Shown: positions 7,234-15,238, counted from the first letter of the stretch. The stretch is DNA of 24,607 nt from JAJNBK01 sp035642715 (GCA_035642715.1 DASQRW010000009.1:1-24607), one strand, 5' to 3'. A program made the numbers and translations. The notes: generated by a model from the letters alone, not told the origin.

Positions 7234-7602
7234 TTATTCGTGAAGGAGTGATTGCCACTCTACGGGCACGCGTCCAGACGGTCCAGGCACAGGCTGATCC
7301 AACGGGTGGGCGCGGGGACCGCGTAGCTTAGGCCCTGCAAAGAACTCTCCTGTGCGGTAGTCGTAGAACCAATCCTCCCCATGCTCGAAGCTTGTGATAA
7401 TCGGATGGCCGGTAGTCGCGTTGTGCTTTGAGGCATGCTGGTTTGGCGAGTTATCGCAGCAGCCTATGTGACCACATTCGGCGCATCGACGGAGGTGTAG
7501 CCACCACCCGTCCATTTCCAAGCATTCGACGCAACCTGTACCGGTAGGTTTTGTGGTTGGATTGATACCATCTCTCTCAAGCTTCATGGTCTCTTCTCTC
7601 AT
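7234..7602 (-). CDS. UBP-type zinc-finger protein, probably acquired from bacteria
   Basis: I choose the ATG at 7600-7602 (122 aa, MREETMKLERDGINPTTKPT). The longer open frame back to 7701 would add a hydrophobic stretch that is only the antisense of the CDGSH gene. The domain is the ubiquitin-hydrolase-type zinc finger: C24-x2-C27, C40-x2-C43, C48, then H55, H60 and H66 (GTGCVECLEMDGWWLHLRRC, AECGHIGCCD, HASKHNATTGHP), followed by WFYDYRTGEFF and a Pro-rich tail. In eukaryotes this fold binds the ubiquitin C-terminus; bacterial stand-alone versions of this size are common and of unknown function. Its GC content is visibly far higher than both neighbours, with GC-rich codons throughout, which suggests recent transfer. 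ATG at 7585-7587 is an alternative start. Confidence 0.85.
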   Translation of the reverse strand: MREETMKLERDGINPTTKPTGTGCVECLEMDGWWLHLRRCAECGHIGCCDNSPNQHASKHNATTGHPIITSFEHGEDWFYDYRTGEFFAGPKLRGPRAHPLDQPVPGPSGRVPVEWQSLLHE

Positions 7603-7631
7603 TTGTACTCGAACTGACTGCCATAATATAT

Positions 7632-7900
7632 ATGCATATATGGGGCCAATCAGAAGAAACAAATATTGTAGAACGACAAGATCAATTAAAAGAAAAGCCA
7701 AAGATCTTACCTCTTCCTAATGGAGCTTACTATCTCCTAAATGATATGGAGCTTAGAGTTGTTGAAAATCTTAAAAATTCAAAAGGAGAATCACTTTGTA
7801 GCATACGCGGAGTAGCATTATGTCGATGCGGAGTATCAAACAAAAGCCGTTTTGTGATGGCATGCATAGAAGCATAAATTTCAAAGACGAAAAAAACTAA
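7632..7900 (+). pseudogene. CDGSH iron-sulphur domain protein, single frameshift
   Basis: ATG at 7632 opens MHIWGQSEETN and continues KPKILPLPNGAYYLLNDM, RVVENLKNSKGESLCSIRGV and ALCRCGVSNK. The frame then drifts into a non-homologous end. Shifting one base at about 7846 gives KPFCDGMHRSINFKDEKN and a TAA at 7898-7900. The joined protein has the full CDGSH signature C-x-C-x8-9-PFCDGxH, whose three Cys and one His hold a 2Fe-2S cluster. The lesion is one A missing from an A run (AACAAAAGCCG), so a sequencing error or a recent mutation is equally possible. The start lies 29 bp from the divergent UBP zinc-finger gene, which may have landed in its promoter region. Confidence 0.7.
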
Positions 7901-8092
7901 TCGCTAACTCACTTATCTAATAACTAGTGACGTACTGTTTTGGGATCTGCTGATGCTGAATCTCCTGAATTATTTACTTTATTGTTATCGCTGCATATAC
8001 AGGAACTAACAACATATATTCAGTTGAAGCAATTAGAACACAAACAACATAGGTTATTACTGATGATATTATATCTGGAATGAATTAGGGAT

Positions 8093-9656
8093 ATGACAGA
8101 GCAATCTCCTCCGCCACCATCACCACCACCACCACCTGATAACAACAACAAAAGTAAATTGTCTTCTTCTATAAAGATCCTACTTCTGCATGGATAACAC
8201 TTGCAATATTAGGTTCTTCTCTTTTGATTACCATGTATGGAGAAACTATGTTATTGCCTGCAATCCCAGATATAATTAGAGATTTTAATATTTCATATAA
8301 TACTTCTTCTTGGATACTTACAGCATATTTGATAGCAGGTGCCGTTATGACTCCAATAGCAGGGAAGCTATCAGATATCTATGGAAGAAAGAAAATGGTA
8401 ATAATAATAATGATAATTTACATCTTAGGTATTTCAATAGGCGGCTTTTCTACCAACATATCCTTCCTGCTTGCTGCTAGAATAATTCAGGGTATTGGGA
8501 TATCCATGTTTCCAATAGCTTTTGGAATTATAAGAGATCAATTTCCAAAAGAAAAGCTTGCTATAGGCATTGGGATATTCAGCTCTATGTTTGCTGCTGG
8601 TTCAGTAATTGGTCTAGCAGTAGGAGGAAGTATAATTGAGAATATCGGATGGCGTGCTACATTCTTCTCAACAATTCCTATTGCTATTGCACTCTGGATC
8701 ATTATTGGCCGATTTACTCACGATAGTACTGACCAAACCCTACAACAGACAGAATCTGAAACTAACCAAAGTGAATATTGTGTCTCCTGTGGAAAAGTAA
8801 TAGTTACTCCTCGATTCATTCCCATAGATATAAAGGGTGCAATATCATTATCAGTTACAATAATATCATTTCTTCTTGTACTCACTTATCTAGGAGAAGG
8901 TAGCAGTATCAATTCATTTGAGGTTATAGGTTTTCTCGTTGCAGGAATTGTGTCATTAATATTATTTGTATATGTGGAGAAAAGAAGTAAATCTCCACTA
9001 ATTGACCTTAAGTTAATGGTACATAAAATTATCCTTCCTGCGAACATCATCATAATGATTTTTGGTATTACGATGTTTATGGTATATCAAACTATTCCCG
9101 TGCTAGTAAGAAGTCCACAGCCACTTGGATTCGGTGGGGATGCAATAGCTACAGCAAATGTTCAGCTTCCATTTATGATAATATTTTTGGTTCTTGCTCC
9201 TTCCTCTGACTTTATAATATCTAAATTAGGTAACTTAAAACCTACACTAGTAGGTAGTATAATTAGCACGATAGGATTCTTTAGCCTGTTCTTATTTCAT
9301 TCAACAGAACTGTTGGTAGCAGTAAATCTCGCCATAATAGCAGCTGGATTATCATTAATGCAAGTAGGCGGCTTTAATATTGCTATAGAAGCTACTCCTC
9401 GGAAGTTCAGCGGAATATCCCTTGGAATGACAGTCTCAATCTTATTGGAAGCTCCATAGGTCCTGCTATTGCAGCAATATATATGCAGGCTAATCAAGCA
9501 ACAGTTAAAGGTGTCATTGGTTCCTTTCCTTCATCAGCATCTTACAACGGGATATTTCTTACGGCTGCCATCATTTCGATAGTATCGATTGTACTTGTGA
9601 TAATTATAAAGAGAAGAATGATGTCATTAAACAGTACTACAATTGACCATAGTTGA
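8093..9656 (+). pseudogene. MFS multidrug transporter (DHA2, EmrB/QacA-like), frameshifted at both ends
   Basis: Three frames are needed. ATG 8093 opens a Pro-rich cytoplasmic leader (MTEQSPPPPSPPPP). At about 8174 (ATAAAGATCC, one A missing) the frame moves to DPTSAWITLAILGSSLLIT, which leads into the main frame with the MFS signature GKLSDIYGRKK. At about 9433 it moves again to LNLIGSSIGPAIAAIYMQ and ends IIIKRRMMSLNSTTIDHS. The repaired protein is about 520 aa with roughly 14 membrane helices, as in DHA2 drug/proton antiporters. The central loop carries YCVSCGK, a CxxC pair not usual in this family. Two breaks in one gene favour true decay, though both are single-base indels. Confidence 0.75.
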
Positions 9657-9842
9657 TTCAGGGCGGTAGTCACCGTATTATTTCTAATTGCAATATTTAA
9701 TAGTTTAATATCTGCCTTTACTTTTTATTATAATTTGTAGCTTTTGTAAGTCAATTATGCTATTAACTAGACTTTCTTTTATCAGAGTTATGTTGAGTTT
9801 TTAATATCATCAGTCCAAGCTAGTAGTATTATACAACTAACA

Positions 9843-9984
9843 ATGAACAGTGAAAATTATTGCATTCAGCTCTCCGATGACAGAACGGAACTAAAAGATT
9901 TCTTGTCCAATAGTAGATTGGATATACATCTTGGAACTTTAGATGAAAAGGAACTTCCAAACATTCATCCCGCTTGGTATTATT
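9843..9984 (+). pseudogene. N-terminal fragment of a pyridoxamine-5'-phosphate-oxidase-like (PPOX) protein
   Basis: ATG at 9843 starts MNSENYCIQLSDDRTELKDF, then LSNSRLDIHLGTLDEKELPN and IHPAWYYYG. This is the start of the flavin-binding split-barrel family: helix, first strand xxHLGTLDxxGxPxxHPxWYYY. After about 9984 the homology stops abruptly and the sequence becomes an SDR gene in another frame. Only about 47 of a usual 140 residues remain, with no FMN-binding core. The joint is precise and has no linker. Confidence 0.6.
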
Positions 9985-10200
9985 ATGGTCAACAATATTG
10001 CACCCGGCCCTCTCAATACTTCGTTCTTTTATCCCGCCGAAACACCAGAATCAGCTGAATATCTTAAGCATCAGAGCATCAACGGGCAGCTTGGTGAGAT
10101 CAAGGACATTGTGCCCTTAGCGAAGTTTCTCGTCCCACCAGAAGCAGGCTGGGTAACTGCGCAGACGATCTTCATTAACGGCGGATTTATCACACGCTAG
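9985..10200 (+). pseudogene. C-terminal fragment of a short-chain dehydrogenase/reductase
   Basis: From 9985 the frame reads MVNNIAPGPLNTSFFYPAET, then ESAEYLKHQSINGQLGEIKD and IVPLAKFLVPPEAGWVTAQT, ending IFINGGFITR and TAG. This is the last 70 residues of a classical SDR: the VNxIxPGxxxT strand after the YxxxK helix, then the E-DIA-xxxxFL-S helix and the final xGxxxxxxGG strand. The Rossmann GxxxGxG and the Ser-Tyr-Lys catalytic part are missing. GC content is clearly higher than in the PPOX fragment it follows, so the two halves have different origins. Confidence 0.7.
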
Positions 10201-10206
10201 CGTGTG
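10191..10206. repeat. 16-bp perfect palindrome at the SDR stop codon
   Basis: CACACGCTAGCGTGTG is a perfect inverted repeat without a loop, spanning the last SDR codons and its TAG. It is the end of the GC-rich imported segment. It could be a terminator-like cruciform, a resolvase or regulator site, or a mobile-element end. No partner copy was seen elsewhere in the window. Confidence 0.6.
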
Positions 10207-10288
10207 CACTACTACTCACCTGATTGTCGTACATAAATGATGTAGCATAAATTAGGTGAGAATAAGCGCAGACGTCTTTGACGTTATC

Positions 10289-10375
10289 TCATTTGATTTT
10301 AGTCAGCGGTTCATGATCATCAACACTGAAAAGCATATCTGGTGCTATTTCTAACCATTTTGGATGATCAAACAA
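10289..10375 (-). pseudogene. Possible short gene remnant
   Basis: A 28-codon frame from TTG at 10373-10375 to TGA at 10289-10291 reads FDHPKWLEIAPDMLFSVDDH then EPLTKIK. The composition is protein-like, and a stop lies two codons upstream of the TTG. It is too short to classify and may be a C-terminal scrap of a larger gene. Confidence 0.3.
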
Positions 10376-10427
10376 AACACTTTACAGATATAATCTCCAG
10401 AATCTATCCACCGGTGAATATAGAAGA

Positions 10428-11071
10428 TTGTCAGGAGAAGTTGGAAATGATATAAGCAAATCTCGTATTGAAACACTTACTGATGGAGTTTTTGCTATAG
10501 TCATGACTCTGTTAGTACTTGAGATTGCTGTACCACAGCTATCTCATTCAGAGGCGGCTATTGAGCTTTCAAAACAACTACTCGAGTTATGGCCTGTGAT
10601 TCTAAGTTATGGAACAAGTTTTATAATTTTAGGTTTTTTTTTGGATTGCCCACGATTAATCAGTTCCACTACGTTAAACGAGCAAATCGAACCTTTCTCT
10701 GGATAACTATCTTTTATCTAATGTTTATAGCATTTGTACCCTTTTCAACATCTCTGATTGGAGAGTATGGAGATCAGCAGATCTCAGTAATTATCTATGG
10801 GATCAATATAAGCATAGTTGGATTTTGGGAATATGTACGATGGTGGTATGCTACAAAAGATCATCATTTAGTAGATAGCGATCTTGATCCCACCTTTATA
10901 ACAATAATGTCAAGAAGATTTCTTTTAGGGCCTACTATTTATTTGATCGCAGTTGCTATATCTTTTGTAAGTATTCAGGTAAGCCTTGTACTGTTTATAG
11001 CTACTCCTCTATATTTTCTAGTATCGGCTAGAAAGGACAAATCTTGGTTTTGGTTTACCAAAAATAAGTAA
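10428..11071 (+). pseudogene. DUF1211/TMEM175-family potassium channel protein, frameshifted in a T9 run
   Basis: The first frame, from TTG 10428, reads SKSRIETLTDGVFAIVMTLL, the conserved first helix of DUF1211/TMEM175 (R-x5-DGVFAIxxTLLxL) that lines the ion pathway. It stays open as FIILGFF up to nine T residues at 10634-10642. With eight T residues the frame would continue FFWIAHDQFHYVKRAN and on through RTFLWITIFYLMFIAFVPFS and EYVRWWYATKDHHL to TAA at 11071. The repaired protein of about 213 aa has six membrane helices, the usual prokaryotic length, and would assemble as a tetramer. The start is uncertain because the frame is open further upstream. The break may be a pseudogene lesion, a sequencing error or a slippage tract. 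Confidence 0.7.
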
Positions 11072-11737
11072 ATGAAACGAGGCGGATTCACGGGCTTTTT
11101 GACAGTATACAAGAAGAATGAGTAAATTCATAATGGTCTTGAGTGTTAATAGCTGCTAAACCATATATCCATACGGTTGTTGTTATTCCTCCATCAAGAC
11201 ATACCTTCAAACGTTTGGTTTCTCTCAAACTATATCTATACAGTATAATCATACATATTATGGCTAGAAATAGAATTGGAGCTGAGGGTAAAAAAGAGAT
11301 TGCTACTTTATCTGTGCTTTTCTTTACCTTGTGTTTAGTTTTAAAAGTTTTTCTAAACCTACTATAATGTATAGTATTGAAATATTATCTGACATGTTAG
11401 GGATGGAATCATGACGGATTGACAGGATCATTTTATTCTGATTATCTAGATAACAGAATGAACTTAGTAATAAAGGAAGAATATTTCTGAATAAATATTC
11501 AAATTTAAGATTCAATAATCTAATAGACAATATGAGAAGCAGATTTCTACCTTCTTGAAATCCACGGTGAAGATCGCGATGAAGCTTTTTTCAATAGTTA
11601 ATTGTGGTTTAATAGTAATATGAGATGATTGTTCGTTACTAATGTGGTACATGGTAAGTTGTGTTGTACACTTGACGGATAGGTGAAGGTTGTTGCAAAT
11701 TCGCTGATGTGAAAAAGGGTCTTGATTACTAACTTTA
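11072..11737. other. About 670 bp without a recognisable gene
   Basis: Several weak frames occur on both strands. On the minus strand a frame without a start, open from about 11380 to a stop near 11091, encodes a hydrophobic stretch (APILFLAIICMIILYRYSL) and could be a degraded membrane protein. On the plus strand 11143-11367 encodes an overlapping hydrophobic peptide. The two are antisense to each other and neither has a ribosome site or family match. The minus-strand frame at 11512-11862 is Cys-rich and looks random. Confidence 0.3.
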
Positions 11738-11749
11738 ATGATTGGAAAC

Positions 11750-12001
11750 GTTTTTTTGACATCCACAGCGCAGCAGCAGTTATCTAGAGCCCTACTCTTG
11801 CACCAAAGAAACCTTTGCATGCTACTCAACCCTTGGCATGGCTCCCCGAAGAATGGAATCACTCCAGCACCTTGCGAAAGTTTAGAGCTAGTTTTCCAAG
11901 CAGAAGTACTAGAATATAACGATTACAACAAATGCAAGAAGCAGAAGATCATCTTATGTTATTATTGAAATAGTAGAAATAAAAAAGAGGTAAGCGGATA
12001 A
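11750..12001 (+). pseudogene. Degraded gene at the head of a small-ORF chain
   Basis: With one internal stop (TAG at about 11784) the plus frame reads SPTLAPKKPLHATQPLAWLP, then EEWNHSSTLRKFRASFPSRS, a stop at about 11915, then RLQQMQEAEDHLMLLL. A frameshift joins the tail NSRNKKEVSG, whose TAA (11999-12001) overlaps the ATG of the next ORF as TAATG. The shared EVSG tail and overlap fit the three ORFs that follow, which is the main reason to believe this is coding. I recognise no family. The 5' limit is uncertain. Confidence 0.35.
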
Positions 12002-12003
12002 TG
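11987..12003 (+). promoter_or_regulatory. Ribosome site and overlapping stop-start of the small-ORF chain
   Basis: GAGGTAAGCGGATAATG: the GAGGT core pairs with the archaeal 16S tail and sits 9 nt before the ATG at 12001, while the same bases encode the last residues (EVSG) of the preceding ORF. The same cassette recurs at 12404-12419 and, weaker, at 12521-12534. Confidence 0.55.
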
Positions 12004-12239
12004 GAAAGAATAACTAGAAAAGATATTTACAGGGAACTAGAAGAACTAAAAGAACATACAATATTAAACTTGAATGATAGAATTGCAACGGCGGCCACAG
12101 ACTAGAAGAGGAAGATGACGGTACTCGTGACTTAAGTTATAGAGTAAGTGGCGGCGAATTCTATAGGATATTGTATGCAATGAATAAAGTCCTACACAAA
12201 TGGAAAGAAAGAAAGAACAAGAACGAGAGGAAGAGATAA
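12001..12239 (+). pseudogene. Small hydrophilic ORF of the chain, frameshifted
   Basis: ATG 12001 opens MERITRKDIYRELEELKEHT then ILNLNDRIATAATD and stops. One base shift near 12087 continues as GGHRLEEEDDGTRDLSYRVS, then GGEFYRILYAMNKVLHKWKE and a basic KNKNERKR end at 12237-12239. Joined length is about 79 aa: an N-terminal charged helix, an acidic middle and a basic tail. No family is recognised; size and composition resemble helper or regulatory genes of archaeal plasmids and viruses, which is inference. It follows a strong ribosome site and overlaps its upstream neighbour. Confidence 0.45.
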
Positions 12240-12417
12240 GTGAATAATGCGGTAAGAAAATTATGTTTGTCGTAAGTGTGTAAGATCTTTCCGAACTGCT
12301 TTTGAAAGGTTTGATGATGATAAAATATATTGTGATGATTGTTTACTAGAACTAGACCAACAACAGCAGCAAGATAGAGAGCAGGATAAAGAAGAGAAGG
12401 GGAAGGTAAGCGCTTAA
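12240..12417 (+). pseudogene. Small zinc-ribbon ORF of the chain, frameshifted near its start
   Basis: GTG at 12240 opens VNNAVRK. Removing one A from the A run at about 12259 gives NYVCRKCVRSFRTAFERFDD then DKIYCDDCLLELDQQQQQDR and EEKGKVSA, with TAA at 12415-12417. The paired C-x2-C ... C-x2-C with Phe/Tyr between them is a zinc ribbon of about 25 residues, followed by a Gln/Glu-rich helix. A stand-alone zinc ribbon is usual for small DNA- or RNA-binding regulators. The last codons GKVSA contain the ribosome site for the next ORF, whose ATG overlaps the stop (TAATG). Confidence 0.5.
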
Positions 12418-12419
12418 TG
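12404..12419 (+). promoter_or_regulatory. Second copy of the stop/ribosome-site/start cassette
   Basis: AAGGTAAGCGCTTAATG: AGGT core 9 nt before the ATG at 12417. It shares GGTAAGCG and TAATG with 11987-12003. It encodes the KVSA end of the zinc-ribbon ORF while initiating the next ORF, implying coupled translation. Confidence 0.55.
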
Positions 12420-12535
12420 ATAGATCCTTTGGTTGGCTTTAGCGCGGGTATCATTATGGTGTTGTGTTATCTATTTGTACAGTTAGATTAGGGCAGATTG
12501 CGGAGAGGGTTAAGAAAGAGGAAGTAAGCGAATGA
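12417..12535 (+). pseudogene. Small single-helix membrane ORF of the chain, frameshifted
   Basis: ATG 12417 opens MIDPLVGFSAGIIMVLCYLF, one hydrophobic helix, and stops at 12489-12491. In the next frame the sequence continues RLGQIAERVKKEEVSE to TGA at 12533-12535, giving a helix plus charged tail of about 39 aa. The stop overlaps an ATG as ATGA. The arrangement (short anchor, charged tail, overlap on both sides) matches small membrane proteins in compact mobile-element operons. The function is unknown. Confidence 0.45.
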
Positions 12536-12755
12536 TGGTCAAAAGAAAGGCCCTCCAGCTTGGAAGCAACTTCAGACATGGTATCAGGTGGTGTCTGAGA
12601 GTGACCGCATAATCCCTCTTGATACTGAAAGTCTCTTCGCAAAACAAATGAATGCTACTACCGTATCTATCAACGCTAGCCATGCATCACTAGTATCACA
12701 CCCAGATCAGACCGCGGAATTAATCCTAAATGCAACAAGAGTTAGTAGTATATGA
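12531..12755 (+). pseudogene. C-terminal fragment of an alpha/beta-fold hydrolase
   Basis: The frame reads GQKKGPPAWKQLQTWYQVVS, then ESDRIIPLDTESLFAKQMNA and TTVSINASHASLVSHPDQTA, ending ELILNATRVSSI and TGA (12753-12755). This is the last third of a small alpha/beta hydrolase: the WK-LPxWYxVxxxDRxIP strand with the catalytic acid region, then xxxxSHxxLVSHP with the catalytic His. The nucleophile elbow and oxyanion part are missing. No start codon lies in this frame, and its upstream edge falls within a few bases of the end of the small-ORF chain, marking a recombination joint near 12531-12545. Its stop overlaps the next ATG (ATGA), so it was once coupled to the cysteine hydrolase gene. Confidence 0.65.
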
Positions 12756-13149
12756 GTGGTTATGTGAAAAACTATTCGTCAGAAAACACTGCCATATTGA
12801 TTGTCGATCCATTCAATGACTTTCTGTCAGAGGGCGGTAAACTATGGTCTTCTACGAAAGAAACAGTCAAAGGCCTTAACCTGATCGAAAACCTGAAAAA
12901 TATATTATCTGCAGCGAGATCCTCGCGTATCAAGGTTGTATATGTTCCACATCATCAGACTGAAAAAGGGGATACTCAGACTGGAAATTTCTGGCTCCTA
13001 CACACCAGGCGTCTTTGAAATATTCCAGGTTTGAAAAAGGAAGTTGGGGTGGAGAATTCTATCCTGAACTCTTGCCTCAAGGTGGTAATCTTATTTCTCA
13101 AAACCATTGGACTGCCAGTGGCTTTGCAAATACAATGTTTTGTCATTAA
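12752..13149 (+). pseudogene. Isochorismatase-family cysteine hydrolase, frameshifted and truncated
   Basis: ATG 12752 opens MSGYVKNYSSENTAILIVDP, then FNDFLSEGGKLWSSTKETVK and ARSSRIKVVYVPHHQTEKGD. At about 12972 one base is missing; reading resumes YSDWKFLAPTHQASLKYSRF, then GSWGGEFYPELLPQGGNLIS and QNHWTASGFANT, with a stop at 13147-13149. This is the isochorismatase-like fold with the catalytic Asp (IVDPFND) and the conserved H-W-SGF motif. The part carrying the catalytic Cys (usually xGxxTxxCV), about 30 residues further on, is gone. The homology ends near 13136, just before the MFS gene region, so a deletion removed the last third. Confidence 0.7.
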
Positions 13150-13261
13150 TTTGTTGCCTGCTTCTCAATCTCGTTTTGTGTTACAAGAAGAAGGTTCTGT
13201 CCACAATGATTCTTTCGTAGGATTATTGAAATACTTAAAGATCCAGGATAACAGCTGGATA

Positions 13262-14575
13262 ATGTCAAGCGTACACAAAGAACAGATCTCACTTTTTCCT
13301 ATACTATTAATCAATTTTATCGGAACGCTAGGTTTTAGTATTGTTCTCCCTTTTTTGGTTTTTTTAGTTACAGATTTTGGTGGAAATGCTATAGTCTATG
13401 GGATGCTTGCTGCAACGTATCCTGCATTACAACTTATTGGGGCTCCTATTTTAGGACGATGGTCTGATATTTATGGAAGGAAAAAGATTCTTCTCTTAAG
13501 TCATGGAGGAACGCTAGCTGGATGGGTTATTTTCCTTATTGCATTAATTTTACCTATTCAAAACCTCTTTAGCATTAATTCTACAATAATTGGAACGATT
13601 ACTATAACTCTTCCAGTAGTTATACTATTCTTTGCCAGAGCTATAGATGGTCTTACCGGTGGCAATGTTTCTGTTGCAGATGCATACGTTTCCGATGTTT
13701 CATCGGAAGAAAATAGGAGCAAAAATTTTGGGAAAATCGCAATATCTTCTAATCTAGGTTTTATTGTTGGACCTGCGTTAGCAGGGATTTTAGGTGCAAC
13801 AATCTATGGAGAAAAATTACCCGTACTGGCAGCCCTGTTTCTCTCTTTAGCAATCTTAGCTGTGATAAACTTCACTCTAAAGGAATCCAAGTCTTCATCA
13901 GTAATAATAATTCCAGAAAAAGAAAGACAAAATGTTGGAAAAGTTTTTGCATTTGAATGCAAGGAGTGTTACAAGACTTCTTCAAGCCCACAGAGACTTA
14001 AATTCCTAGATGTTTTCCATTTAAAGCATATTTCATTTTTGCTCTTATTGTATTTTTTTATTTTTCTTGGGTTTAACATCTTTTACACTTCCTTTCCGAT
14101 TCATGCTGTATCTGGCTTGGGGTGGACAGTAATAGAAATGGGAATATTTTTTGCAATACTAAGCGGTATCATGGTTTTGGTCCAAGGCCCTATTCTACAT
14201 AAAGCATTAAAAAAATTCTCCGAGGAAAAATTAGTAGTAATTGGTAGTCTGATTTTAGGTACAAATTTCGTTTTGTTTGTATCAAATGATATTGCCTTAA
14301 TTTACGGGGCAGCGATATTATTTGCAGTTGGTAATGGTCTAATGTGGCCATCCGTAGTGTCAATACTTTCAAAACGTGCAGGAACTATTCATCAAGGTGC
14401 AGTACAAGGTATTGCAAGTAGTTTTGCAAGCCTTGCAAGTATTATTGGATTAATAGCTGGAGGCCTTTTGTATAATTTGCTTGGGAACACCACTTTTCTA
14501 ATTAGTGCCGGAGTCATATTCACAGTTTTTATCCTATCTTTCCGACTTTTGAGGATTAGAAAAGGTGACTGGTAA
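13262..14575 (+). CDS. MFS transporter, tetracycline/drug-exporter type (12 helices)
   Basis: I choose ATG 13262 (MSSVHKEQISLFPILLINFI, 437 aa). The frame is open back to 13031, but that part overlaps the broken cysteine hydrolase and is its shadow. Twelve membrane helices are visible. Motif A lies in the loop between helices 2 and 3 (GRWSDIYGRKK, residues 65-75), and residues 126-149 (ARAIDGLTGGNVSVADAYVS) match the TetA-like motif with an acidic DG and D pair. The protein is probably a proton antiporter for small hydrophobic compounds; the substrate is unknown. The large central loop after helix 6 holds C233 and C236 (FECKECYK). No clear ribosome site is seen. The gene is intact, unlike the MFS gene at 8093-9656. 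Confidence 0.85.
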   Translation: MSSVHKEQISLFPILLINFIGTLGFSIVLPFLVFLVTDFGGNAIVYGMLAATYPALQLIGAPILGRWSDIYGRKKILLLSHGGTLAGWVIFLIALILPIQNLFSINSTIIGTITITLPVVILFFARAIDGLTGGNVSVADAYVSDVSSEENRSKNFGKIAISSNLGFIVGPALAGILGATIYGEKLPVLAALFLSLAILAVINFTLKESKSSSVIIIPEKERQNVGKVFAFECKECYKTSSSPQRLKFLDVFHLKHISFLLLLYFFIFLGFNIFYTSFPIHAVSGLGWTVIEMGIFFAILSGIMVLVQGPILHKALKKFSEEKLVVIGSLILGTNFVLFVSNDIALIYGAAILFAVGNGLMWPSVVSILSKRAGTIHQGAVQGIASSFASLASIIGLIAGGLLYNLLGNTTFLISAGVIFTVFILSFRLLRIRKGDW

Positions 14576-15238
14576 GTTGTTGCTTATTTTTTGAATTTGT
14601 TTTTGCTATATAAGTAAGATTTCGAAAAGCTAATTCTAGCAATAAGACTTTGAGATGATAAGTGGCTTCAGCTCCTATCAAGTAGAATTGAAATTCTGGT
14701 CTTATCAGCCTATCTGAAGTACGATTTCTGAGATAAAATGATTTGTTCCATTAGCATCCCTTTGCCACTTTGTAGTATCCAAAGTTAACGAATCCAGTTT
14801 CATTACAGAATTACATAGAGTTAATTGTTGGATCAATCTAGTGTACATCAACAGACAATGCAAAAAGTATTACAATACATTAAGAGTAATACTAGTATAA
14901 TCATTTATGTCAATCTAGGACACAAGATTTACCGGTCATTTAAGGTCAGTATTCAATAATATGGATGGCGAATACACAGGAAAACTGATCAGCGAGCTTC
15001 GCTGAAGCCATAGTTTCAAAAGTCGGCTTAATACAGGCAATGTAACATAAGTTATGAGACGACCACTAATTCAGCTTCATATGTCGTAAATCTTCCTATT
15101 ACTACCTATTTTCTTCATGGTTTGGTCCTACATTTCAAGGTTATATCGCAGGGTATCTGAATATGTCGATCGTAAATAGTTCAGTAGTTTAGTATAACAT
15201 AAAAATAATCAGCGGTTCCCTTCTGTAATAAATTCTTC
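14576..15238. other. 663-bp gap, no recognisable gene
   Basis: This region is AT-rich. Directly after the MFS stop comes a T-rich run (TTATTTTTTGAATTTGTTTTT), a likely archaeal terminator. A small hairpin with arms CAGCGA/TCGCTG sits at 14990-15004. A short plus-strand frame near 15095-15185 (WFGPTFQGYIAGYLNMSIVN) has coding flavour, but it has no start and cannot be assigned. Confidence 0.35.

Noticed and set aside
7603..7701. N-terminal hydrophobic extension of the UBP zinc-finger protein
   Set aside because: It is antisense to the CDGSH gene start and is AT-rich, unlike the GC-rich gene body; bacterial homologues of this type start near the chosen ATG.
7924..8013. Minus-strand frame ending in a polar Asn/Ser/Asp tail
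   Set aside because: About 30 codons without a start after a stop; it might be the tail of a lost gene, but there is too little to support a call.
13031..13261. Longer N-terminus of the intact MFS transporter
   Set aside because: This part overlaps the cysteine hydrolase remnant in another frame, and the MFS homology begins right after ATG 13262.
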